Source: Tulasnella sp. 424 (Eukaryota; Basidiomycota; Agaricomycetes; Cantharellales; Tulasnellaceae). Taken from it: a DNA stretch of 64,000 nucleotides. Positions 47,033 through 59,782 of this stretch are shown piece after piece (position 1 is the first letter of the stretch; every line of letters begins with the position of its first letter). Location of the stretch: assembly GCA_019633425.1 (NCBI GenBank), contig WSUB01000135.1, positions 52,910 through 116,909 on the forward strand, written 5' to 3'. The position numbers and the translations under genes were made by a program. Under the pieces are notes generated by a model, which worked only from the letters and a program-made list of their open reading frames with translations, did not search any database and was not told the origin of the DNA.

Positions 47033-49810
47033 ATGGCAAAACTCACGGAAACCTCTGATCATGAACAAGCCTCCACGTCATCTTCGCCCCCTCCTCGCGA
47101 CTCTGCATTTTATTTGGGCCTGACTTTCGTGTTGGAACCAAAAGATAAATCGACCGTGGCTTCTGAAGAGGCCTTACAATTTCTCCTAAAGAACCTGGGC
47201 ATGTACGTTTCCAGTTTATTTGAACGCTTACTTTAGTCAGCGGGGTCACCTAACTGAGGAATTTCGTCGCCTGAATCTTAACCTGCAGCCTCGGCGAAGC
47301 AACGACCACTAGGGACAGTCGTAGTAAGAATATCTGGTTACAGACAATTACAGCACAAGCAAAAAAGATTAGAAAATTCGCTAAGGACAAGACGGTCATT
47401 GGCGCATTCACCATTCGAGAAATCAATCCCAATACCCCCGAGGAGCTTCGAATCCAACACCACATCTCCAGCTGGCTCGCTTCAGATACGGGTGGGTGTA
47501 AGCGTCTGTCGTTCGGGAACGTGCCTTCCCGCCTTCGTCTTTATCCTCTAATTATCGTCTTCCTCTGCGTTCAAGGTGCACCCGACGACGGCGCGTCGGC
47601 CTCTAGTTCCTCACAATCTGCGACCGCCGAAGCGAATCGCGCACAGCGCCAATCGAAGACTTCTCGGCCACGTCGAGGTAATTCGATTCTGACGAGGTGG
47701 ATTGAGCTGCTAATGATTTCGTCTGGACTTCGATCAATCGCCCTTAGCCATCAAGTCGGAACCCGAAGAAGCTGGGCCATCCACCTCGAACACCTCGAAC
47801 ACGACTCCAGCTCCTGGAGATGGCGGCCCCAGGAATTCAGGTAGTAAGTGTAACAACATCGTCAGTTACGAGCTATCCAGGATCGCTCACTCCTCTGTTT
47901 GTTCGTTTCAGAACGAAAAGCAAGTCGTCGTATTGCCGGAGTACGTCAAGGAACTCCAGCACCCGCTCGCGCCTCCAGTCCGGATAATGAACATCTAGCA
48001 GGTCCATCGCGTGCACGTGGTGAGTGTGGCTTGTTTTATGTTTTGACATTCACGTCGCGATTCTAACTCGTCGCGAATCCCCGATTCGTAGGAAAGCGAA
48101 CGGCGGCCCGCGCTTCCAGTCCGGATGAGGAGCATTTGGCAGGTCCATCATCGCGTGCGCTTGGTAAGTGTGGCTTGCTTTATGTTTTGACATTTACGTC
48201 GCGACCATAACTCATTGCGAATCCCCGATTCGTAGGAAAGCGAACGGCGGCCCGCGCCTTCTCCCCGGCCGTCGAAGCACAGGCAGCGAATTCAAGAGAA
48301 CCGAGCCCATCTGACGACTCAATCCCCGAGCGTCCTTGTAAGACTTTTGCCGTTTGCGAGACTCGAAGCGCCGTACTAATCAACAACGTTGCTTCTAGCG
48401 AAACGGGTGAAATTCGATCTTGACCGCAACACCTACAAGGTCTTCGGGGAGTGGAAAGAGCCCGAACCACTACCTAGGGACAACAACGACGGTGGTGCGG
48501 TCGTGATCAGTCGGCCTACCATCCAGGATCTTCCGTCGGACTGCTTAAAAGCTATCTTCGTCCACGGAACCCCCGATCCCGCCACAAGCTCAGCAAAGCA
48601 GTATCGACTGGCGCTGTACGACCTGATGTCGGTCTGCTTGAAGTGGAAGAGCACGGCCGAAGGCACTCCGGCCTTGTGGTCCCATCTGTCCAACGCCAAC
48701 CCACCGGGAATGCTGGACGCGTGTGTCAAACGATCAAGTACCACCACGGTCACGGTCCAGTTCGACGGATCGATGGAGTACCCGAGCAGCGTCGAGGTTG
48801 CTCTGAAGAGATTCGTGGATAGAGTCACGCCTCTTCGGTCTCGGTGGACATCCGTTCGGTTCAACGATGTACCTCCGACCCGGGGTTCTTACTCAGCTGT
48901 GGCGACAGCATTCGGCGGTCCGGCACCAGCACTCACGTCAGCCGAAGTTACCACCATTCACGGCGCCACCATCCCCTTCGTTCACGCTCTACGATTCTTC
49001 GCAGGGGAGGCCCCCGCGCTTCGTCGCGTCACACTCACCGGCGTAGTCCCCCACCTCGAGGATGTCGCAATCTTCGCCAACGTGGAGTCGTTCCATGTTA
49101 TTCGGCCGATGGGGATGGGCCCGGGCTATCTCCTCCGCATGCTCGGCAGAAACGACAAGTTGCGTCACTTGGAGCTCGTCGACGTCCGTCCCTCCTACGC
49201 TCGCTTGTTCCAGAACATCGAAACTCTGGAGCTTTCCGAGTTGGTTTACTTCAAGCTTCATCTGTTGGGCGAGAACACCGCGGAGATGGCCCAGCTATTC
49301 ACTCGACTTCGCGCTCCCAAGTGCCGCAGGCTCGACCTCGCGATCGACATGGACAATCTGAAAAACCTCAATCTACAGTACAACCTTTTGGACTTCGATA
49401 TGGAGGTGTTCTTAGTTGGTCTAGGAACGTGGATGTCAAGGTGGATTGTCCTTAATCGCGCTTGGAGCGTCGATAGGTGGGTGGACTCTGCCCGTGACGG
49501 CGCATCGAGCAAGCCCGCCTTCCGCTGGCAGTACGGGGTAGCGTTCGACGGGAGTTATCGTGCTCTCTCCGCCGATGTTCGTCTGGAGGTGGAGAGCCGT
49601 CGCACCAAGAAGATTATCTCAAAGTGGGTCGAGGACGTCAAGCTTCACGCTGAGCTTGTGGGGGAAGCTGTCCGGGAGGGGGACGGTTTGGGAAATATAG
49701 AATCCTTCGGCTCTTATAGACGAAGGCTTCTTGAGGCGAGGGAAAGCGAGAATCCCGAGGATGACATCCAGCCCCACGACTTCATGGGCATATGGGACAT
49801 CGGGAACTGA
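47033..49810 (+). CDS. F-box protein with novel N-terminal domain, intact copy C
   Basis: Nine exons, all in phase. Exons 1-2 encode a conserved domain of about 130 residues: DSAFYLGLTFVLEPKDKS, then ATTTRDSRSKNIWLQTITAQ, IGAFTIREINPNTPEELRIQ, HHISSWLASDT. Small exons follow, encoding a Ser/Pro/Arg linker; two of them carry a tandem-duplicated segment (ASSPDxEHLAGPS). Exon 48399-49810 has KRVKFDLDRNTYKVFGEW, an F-box (IQDLPSDCLKAIFVHGTPDP, YDLMSVCLKWKSTAEGTPAL, WSHL) and a long LRR-like region (LRHLELVDVRPSYARLFQNI, FTRLRAPKCRRLDLAIDMDN). F-box proteins recruit substrates to SCF ubiquitin ligases, with the C-terminal repeats as the likely substrate binder. The role of the N-terminal domain is unknown. 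This is the reference for judging the damaged copies A and B. Confidence 0.88.
47971..48255 (+). repeat. tandem exon-intron duplication in F-box gene C
   Basis: Two consecutive units of 141 and 144 bp (47971-48111, 48112-48255). Each contains an exon tail (TCCAGTCCGGATRAKGARCAT-like), a complete 72 nt intron and an exon head (GAAAGCGAACGGCGGCCCG). Both introns are exactly 72 nt and the duplicated exon is 72 nt, so frame is preserved. Confidence 0.85.
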
Positions 49811-50194
49811 ACAGCCGAATAGTATACTGGACATTGCGATGTGAATATGTACATTATTGACTACACTAGATTATCATGTTTAATTCTATCGGAAGATTCT
49901 TTACAGCACGCATTTGCGAACCTAGATTTGTGTGCCTCGCGTTGTTCCTCTTTTCTAAGTTTTCTTTATGTTGATTTTCGTGCGAGCAGTTTGGCATCAC
50001 CAAGAAGGGACTTATAGGGTTAGACACTGTTCTTTATCCTTCAAGATGCGTGAACCCAGTGCTCCGTCAAGGAGCAGCAGGGCGGTCCTCCCCAGTGAAT
50101 AGGGAATTACGGTGGTAGGCCCCAAAATGATAGTAGTCGACAGCGAGTAAATAAACGTACAAATATAGAAAGAAAATGGAAATGAAGCCTATGT
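49811..50194. other. convergent intergenic spacer
   Basis: 3' flanks of the F-box gene and the carrier gene; AT-rich, no gene seen. Confidence 0.45.
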
Positions 50195-51627
50195 CTAAGG
50201 TGGATTGTCAGCCAGTAATCGCATCACTAGCTCGTATCTACAGACAAAAGTTGTTGGGGCTCGTCAGCGACAATGAAGCGTCTCGTGAGAGTGAAGCACA
50301 CTCACGTTAGTAGCGTCATAGCGCTATTCGGGATCGTCCTAACAAGATTGATCCCCATCCCTTTATAAAACCCCCTCCAAGATCCCTCCCTCCAAATCTT
50401 CATGCACATTCCAAGGGTAGAAATAGGTCGCTGAGAGGTCACACCGCTGTTACTGGCTGGGGCCGCAGACGCCATGGCACCTTGATCTGGGGGCCGCGGT
50501 GGAACCTGAGAGTGCATCTGTCGGTACGGAGCAGCTTGGTAATCGTGCGGTGGGTGGGAGTTGGAAGACGGAGGTACGCTAGGCTTTTGTCGGCGAATTT
50601 GTAGTCTTGTCCTGACAACTTCATGCGGGTAGGTGATTAAAGTAGCGACGGATTTGGAGATGGTTGTGCAGACAAGAATGGACCATGTAGGAAGGTGACT
50701 CTTCGGGACGTTCAAGCGATGAGCTAGTGCGGTCGCAAGAACGATTCGTAAGTATGACGCCACCCCACAGAGAGGATGCAAAGGGCTTACAATACCAATC
50801 CTTCAACTGTTCATATAGCGGGAATTGGACCAGGACATGGGTAACACCAAACAAACTAGGTATTAGACCTCTGTAGAACGCTTTCAAGCCATCATTGCGG
50901 TATATTATCCGGAAAGCGTCCCAGGTGTGTTTGAAGCGCACTTCTTCGGGCCTCTGAGTCTAGAATTGACGATCGTTCTAGGTTAGCTGTAGGATCCGAA
51001 CTTTCGAGAAGGGTAATGGTCCAACCATGAACCGGGTTTTAACAACCCACAAGGGGCTTGTGCATATCGTCCCGGTCGCACCCGCCGTCACCGAGGCAAG
51101 AAGATGGACTGGCCATGGGTTGAGAGAAGGCTTGAGATCTCCTGCAAGCAGAATCAAAGGTAAGTTACAAGGTCCGAAGGACGTGATGATTTATACTGAC
51201 CAATGTTAGCGTCGTAACCTGTCGGAGGTTGCCCCAACCTCCCCTTCACGCCGTCATAGACCGTAAAGTATATTGCCCAGGTCGGTAAATACCCCATCAT
51301 CGTTGGTCCGAGCCCCCGATACAGTCCCTTGAGCCCATCTCTCAAGAGAATCTGGCGTACGGTTGCTGCATATACAAATCAAATTGAGTAGCATGTCAAT
51401 CTTTCCGGTCCGAATCGAAATAACGTGCGACGAAAGGAGTGAGGCTGACCCGACACGCCAAGATATTCTGGTGAGCCTTTGAGAGCCTTCTGTGCTTGTA
51501 GCTTGGTCTTGATGACATCGAGTGGGCAAGTGACGACGCTCGAGACGAATCCCGCTGATGCACCGGCAATCGTACTATTGGAGGCAGAGGAGCGGTATGT
51601 GTTTCGATTTGGGGAGCTTTGGGTCAT
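50195..51627 (-). CDS. mitochondrial carrier, NAD+/pyrimidine-nucleotide type
   Basis: Six-helix SLC25 transporter of the inner mitochondrial membrane. Start at 51627 gives MTQSSPNRNTYRSSASNSTI. Three carrier repeats show their signature motifs: CPLDVIKTKLQ, SPLWVVKTRFM and YPHEVVRTRLQ. A Trp in the second motif and HE in the third are typical of the NAD+, FAD/folate and pyrimidine nucleotide carriers. GLYRGLGPTMMGYLPTWAIY strongly resembles yeast Ndt1/Yia6, so NAD+ import is the best guess. A disordered insert of about 55 residues rich in Pro/Ser (from about 50,430 to 50,590) interrupts the third repeat before its last helix, which is unusual for a carrier of normal size. The final exon adds YELVMRLLADNPP. 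Its first exon was copied into the tandem duplication next door. Confidence 0.88.
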
Positions 51628-51901
51628 TTCCCGCTTCGACCAGCGGGCTGGGTTTCAACTGCAACTTCCAGCGTCCTTGCTCTCCCTTCTTTGGATGCTG
51701 AGCTAAGGTGAGCTTGAACCGATTTGGGTGAGTGGAAAGTCGTGTGGGACGGAATGATCAGGAGAGATTTGGCCGTGTTTGTCATGGATTGGTCAGCTCG
51801 TGAGGTCATTGGACTTGGCCCTACGATCTTTTGCCACTCTGACAAAGCAACCTCGGCATTCGATCTCACTGACATCCCGGTATTCGTATCACCACCAGTG
51901 C

Positions 51902-51908
51902 TATAAAG
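51902..51908 (+). promoter_or_regulatory. TATA box of DUF427 gene 1
   Basis: TATAAAG, 62 bp before the ATG, in the context GTGCTATAAAGAGTCCGTCC that is conserved in gene 2. Confidence 0.65.
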
Positions 51909-51963
51909 AGTCCGTCCGCTATCATCTACTAGACTTGCCCATCGATCACCTACCCCATTCACC

Positions 51964-52370
51964 ATGAAAGTTACAATCGACGGAACCACCATCGCTGAGA
52001 GTAACGACACCATCGTCGTCGAAGGGAACCACTACTTCCCTCCTTCAAGTGTCGTTGATAAGGACAAGAGATTCACATCATCTGATACGCAGTACGTCAT
52101 CGTGCTGCCCTGTTACCCTCACTCGGCTGACATCCCCTTTCCCAGATACACCTGCCCATGGAAGGGAGAAACCACGTTCTATAACATCGTCCTTCCCGAT
52201 GGAAAGGAGATTAAAGATGGTGCATGGTGAGTATTCTACTGTTATCTCGCCAGTTATAGCGGTGTTAACAGTAGCTCTGCGAAAGGGCCTATCCCAACCC
52301 GAAGGAGGCAGCGAAGAACATCACGGGCTATGTCGCCTTTTACAAAAACAAAGTAACCATTGCGGAGTAA
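51964..52370 (+). CDS. DUF427 domain protein, gene 1
   Basis: A small cytosolic protein of about 97 residues filling one DUF427 domain. Three exons: MKVTIDGTTIAESNDTIVVE... to SSDTQ; then YTCPWKGETTFYNIVLPDGK to DGAW; then AYPNPKEAAKNITGYVAFYK, ending at TAA. The second intron ends at an AAG acceptor just before GGCCTAT. Hallmarks of the family are all present: GNHYFPPSSV, the TCPWKG motif and the closing WAYPNPKEAA...VAFYKNKV. The biochemical function of DUF427 is unknown; it is a compact beta-rich fold found in bacteria and fungi. A tandem paralogue with a changed CPWKG motif lies 1.8 kb downstream. Confidence 0.92.
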
Positions 52371-52429
52371 GGGGGGAAAAGGCCGACCGATGTTATAAAA
52401 CTCAGTATATAAGAAGTCAGATGCATGGG

Positions 52430-53007
52430 AAAGTTTGCAACGGGAATGCGTGGATGCGAACGCTTTAGTTCGCATGTGTGGAGGCGCCAACGGCCTTCGG
52501 CATCTTCTTTTGTCGGGTTTCGAGGTTTTCCGTATCCTTTTGACGAACAGGGCACGCGGTCAGCAACCACATACTTCACATGTCTAAAAGTGTAGGTTAA
52601 CAAATGAGGGGCGAGTTCAAGTAGCCAGGCTGCTGTGATCTCCATCACTTGCCTGCATGCAAAGAATGAGTCTAGTCGGATACGCAGCAGGAGGCCGCGG
52701 TACACTTACAGCATATAGGACTTCGACGCAAGCACATCGAGCCGTAGTACAAGACCATCCTCGGAGGAGGTTGATGTTGGAAGAGGCTGGACGACGGATG
52801 GGATGTATACCGTCTGGTTTGACTTGAAAGTGTAGTACCAATCCCCGCTCTTCTGGAGGCGAGCCTACAACACGATGAAAAGATTCTGGAGTTCATCAGC
52901 ACTGGCGACTCCTATTCATGAATGAAATAGCCTTTGTCAACTCGCCACGGTGGTTCGATGCACCAAGGGCGTACAACAGCTCGAGCGCGCACGTGAGGCT
53001 CTGAGCG
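52430..53007 (-). pseudogene. truncated copy of PRP2/DHX16 3' end
   Basis: Nonfunctional relic of the helicase at 54,247-58,402, made by the local duplication. It keeps the C-terminal exons ([36 protein letters not shown]) and a piece of the ratchet region ([20 protein letters not shown]). About 610 bp between them, present at 54,711-55,324 in the real gene, is deleted. It has no start and its frames are broken. Confidence 0.85.
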
Positions 53008-53216
53008 GGCAAGTGACGGCACTCGAGACGAATCCCGCGGATGCACCGGCAACCGTTGTATTGGAGCCAGAGGAGACAAGTGTGGTTCAATTTGAGGAAC
53101 TTTGGGTCATTTCCCGCTTCAAACGACGGGCTGGATTTCAACTGCAAGCTCCAGCGTCCTTGCTCTCCCTTTTTGGATGGTGAGCTAAGGTGAGGCTGAA
53201 CCGATTTGGGTGAGTG
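53008..53216 (-). pseudogene. truncated copy of carrier first exon
   Basis: Matches the start of the carrier gene (MTQSS, AGASAGFVSS, VTCP). A TGA or TGA-like stop falls after MTQSSSN, and the copy is cut at the duplication junction right after the first carrier-motif residues CP. Cannot encode a carrier. Confidence 0.85.
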
Positions 53217-53518
53217 GCGTTTCCACAAGTCGGAATATGGGACGAGGATGGTTAGAGAAACGTTAGCATCCTCGTTCCATATTCGCCTCTTCTTCGCTCC
53301 CGTTTAGTGTAGCGTAGATGGAGTGAGGATGAAAGGTGCGAATGGCATCCTCCTCGATCCATGCTCGTCAGGCACGCATATTCCCTTTACACTCGCTTTG
53401 TTTTGTGGGCTCCCCTACACTTCATCCCCTCCTCGCCGAGGAGAATACGGAACTAGGATGACAACGTTCTTAATCATCCTTGTGCCGTATTCCGCCCTTC
53501 AGAAACGCGATCTCACAC
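53217..53518. mobile_element. MITE-like element with about 50 bp terminal inverted repeats
   Basis: Present in unit II and absent at the matching site in unit I. The left end begins GCGTTTCCACAAGTCGGAAT and continues GGGACGAGGATGGTTAGA. The reverse complement of the right end begins GCGTTTCTGAAGGGCGGAAT and continues ACGGCACAAGGATGATTAAG. The arms stay alignable to the shared CATCC about 50 bp in. 302 bp, no coding capacity. A clear target-site duplication was not found. Confidence 0.7.
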
Positions 53519-53678
53519 GTTGTGAACCGGGTTCAGGAGAGATTTGGCCGTGATTGTCATGGATTGGTCAGCCCGTGAGGTCATTAGAATTGCTCTTCGA
53601 TCTTTTGCTATTGTGACAAAGCACTGGACGGCATTGAATCTCACTAACATCTCGGTATATTACCTCCACCACAGGTGC

Positions 53679-53686
53679 TATAAAAA
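53679..53686 (+). promoter_or_regulatory. TATA box of DUF427 gene 2
   Basis: TATAAAAA in the context GTGCTATAAAAAGTCCGTCC, 67 bp before the ATG. Confidence 0.65.
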
Positions 53687-53745
53687 GTCCGTCCACCAGA
53701 TCTACAAATCTTGCTCATCAATCACCTCATCGAATTTCACTCACC

Positions 53746-54153
53746 ATGAAAGTTACAGTCGACGGAACCACCATCGCTGAAAGCAACGACACCATCGTCG
53801 TCGAAGGGAACAACTACTTCCCCCCTTCCAGCATCGTTGATAAGGACAAAATATTCACATCATCTGATACGCAGTATGTCATCAAGCTGCCCAGTTGCCC
53901 GTTCCTTGGCTGACATTCTTTCCAGGTACTTCTGCGGATGGAAGGGAGATTGCACGTTCTATAACATCGTCCTCCCCGACGGAAAAGAGATTAAAGATGG
54001 TGCATGGTGAGTATTCCACTTTTATCTCGCCAGTTATAGCGGCGGTGTTAACAGTAACCCTGCGAAAGGACCTATCTCACCCCGATGGATGCAGCGAAGA
54101 ACATCACTGGCTATATCGCCTTTTACAAAAACAAAGTAACCATTGCCCCGTAA
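53746..54153 (+). CDS. DUF427 domain protein, gene 2
   Basis: Paralogue of gene 1 with the same three exons and intact frame: MKVTVDGTTIAESNDTIVVE, GNNYFPPSSIVDKDKIFTSS, YFCGWKGDCTFYNIVLPDGK, TYLTPMDAAKNITGYIAFYK, TAA at 54151-54153. Most substitutions fall in the otherwise conserved core: CPWKGE has become CGWKGD and WAYPNP has become WTYLTP, while the N-terminal 40 residues hardly changed. That pattern suggests relaxed or altered constraint on the second half. The intact frame and TATA box suggest it is still expressed. Confidence 0.88.
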
Positions 54154-54246
54154 GGGTGAAATACGCCGACCGATGTCATAAAATACAGTATGTAGCGAGT
54201 CAATTGCATGGAAAGTTTGTAACGAGAATACGTAGATGTGAACGCC

Positions 54247-58402
<4,156 letters not shown>

Positions 58403-58498
58403 GAGGACGACAAGGCGAGTGAGTGGTGAGTGGTCGAGATCAGGATTCCAAACATCTACACTTCCCACACCAGAATTCCCCGAAATTCGCGGCTCTAA
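58403..58498. promoter_or_regulatory. bidirectional promoter, PRP2/SHE9
   Basis: 96 bp between two divergent start codons, with no room for separate promoters. No TATA box is seen; one compact initiation region probably serves both genes. Confidence 0.5.
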
Positions 58499-59584
58499 AT
58501 GCTGCGATCCATCCCCCGCCGTCCAATTCGCTCCTTCGGTCGAATACATGGCCACTATTCGACCTCTCCAAACTCTCAAAATCAACTGGATAAATGGAAG
58601 CAGGAGCTAACGACGCTCGGCGATCGTGCTCGCCTCTGGGGAAGGTTGACTGCAACGCTCCTTCGTCAGCGTGCCGAGACCCTTTCGACGTCAGCTCAAA
58701 CCACCATGCAAGATCTTGGAGGGAAGCTTAACGAGGTTACCGGCTACGACGAGATAAATGCGTTGAAAAAGCGTGTTGTGGAGACAGGTATATCTTTGTT
58801 CTTAACCTGCGATCTACTAGGTCTCACGCAACCATTGTCCGTAGAGCAGAGGATTTCCGATCAGCGTCAAGCTGCGAAAGATGCTAAGATAGCATACGAA
58901 ACCGCTGTAGCTCGGCGAGCTGCATGTCAGCGAGAAGTCAATGACCTGCTTCAACGCAAGTCTCATTGGACCGAAGAGGACGTCGTCAGGTTTACCGGCC
59001 TCGTACGACAAGATCACCTGAACGATCAAACTGTAGCGACAAGCAAAACTACTCTTGCCGACCGCGAAGCCGACGTAGAGAGAGAATTCACCGAGCTCAT
59101 GCAAGTAATTCTCAACCGGTATCACGAAGAGCAAGTGTGGTCGGACAAAATACGCAGCGCCTCGACGTATGGTTCTTTACTCGCCATCGGTGTCAACATC
59201 TTCGTTTTCATCATTGCGGTCGTTCTGGTGGAACCTTGGAAACGGAAGCGGCTGGCACAGACTTTTGAAAAGCGAATAGAAGAGATTTCACAGGAGAACA
59301 AGATAATGATCCAAGAGGCGATATCGAAACTTTCGGACCACTTCGACAAGCAGGATGAAGTCCTTCAACAAATCGCAGTATCGGCATCACCCGCTCCTCC
59401 AGCTCCCCATCCTCCACCAGCACCGTTGCCGCCGTCGCCATCAACACCACCAGGAGGTGAAACGGAAGCTGCGACGATACTGGATGGGGTATCCAGCCGC
59501 GTGTTATTTGATGCCGCAAAAGTAGCTGGAGGAGTCGTCGGGGGGAGTTTACTTGTCACCTTGGTGATGTGGGGGAGACGATGA
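58499..59584 (+). CDS. SHE9: mitochondrial inner-membrane protein She9/Mdm33
   Basis: Inner-membrane protein that affects mitochondrial shape, probably through membrane fission or constriction. The N-terminus looks like a presequence (MLRSIPRRPIRSFGRIHGHY). Long coiled coils follow (RISDQRQAAKDAKIAYETAV, ARRAACQREVNDLLQRKSHW), then the family block RYHEEQVWSDKIRSASTYGS, one membrane helix (LLAIGVNIFVFIIAVVLVEP), a matrix or intermembrane coiled coil, a Pro-rich stretch and a last hydrophobic segment. The frame is open throughout, but 33 nt (about 58,789-58,821: GTATATC...CTACTAG) look like a tiny in-frame intron. Removing it deletes SLFLTCDLLG-type sequence that does not fit the coiled coil. 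The extra C-terminal helix is unusual for the family. Confidence 0.9.
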   Translation: MLRSIPRRPIRSFGRIHGHYSTSPNSQNQLDKWKQELTTLGDRARLWGRLTATLLRQRAETLSTSAQTTMQDLGGKLNEVTGYDEINALKKRVVETGISLFLTCDLLGLTQPLSVEQRISDQRQAAKDAKIAYETAVARRAACQREVNDLLQRKSHWTEEDVVRFTGLVRQDHLNDQTVATSKTTLADREADVEREFTELMQVILNRYHEEQVWSDKIRSASTYGSLLAIGVNIFVFIIAVVLVEPWKRKRLAQTFEKRIEEISQENKIMIQEAISKLSDHFDKQDEVLQQIAVSASPAPPAPHPPPAPLPPSPSTPPGGETEAATILDGVSSRVLFDAAKVAGGVVGGSLLVTLVMWGRR

Positions 59585-59782
59585 TCGTTGCTTAGAGCTC
59601 ATTTAGCGTATTAGCCCTCTTTATTGTTTATCGTCATCTTAAGCAATCCACTCCGGAGGTTTCGCGGCGAACGGCGACTTCCACGCGTCTTTCCTGAGCG
59701 CGTCGTGACGCCCATGATGTCATTGACGTACCTCATTGCAATATGAACCGTCGTGGTGTCCAACGAGTCCCACTACAGGACT
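59585..59782. other. short tandem spacer
   Basis: 3' flank of SHE9 and promoter of the uniporter gene; nothing specific seen. Confidence 0.4.

Larger units (their letters stand above)
51534..53007 (+). repeat. DUF427 tandem duplication, unit I
   Basis: Starts inside the first exon of the carrier gene and ends inside a copy of the helicase 3' region. Contains DUF427 gene 1. The matching unit II is 53,008 to about 55,390. Relative to unit II it lacks about 610 bp of helicase sequence and a MITE-like element. Confidence 0.75.

Noticed and set aside
52340..52902. Helicase-like exons after DUF427 gene 1 as a functional gene
   Set aside because: No start, internal 610 bp deletion and broken frames; a duplicated fragment of PRP2.
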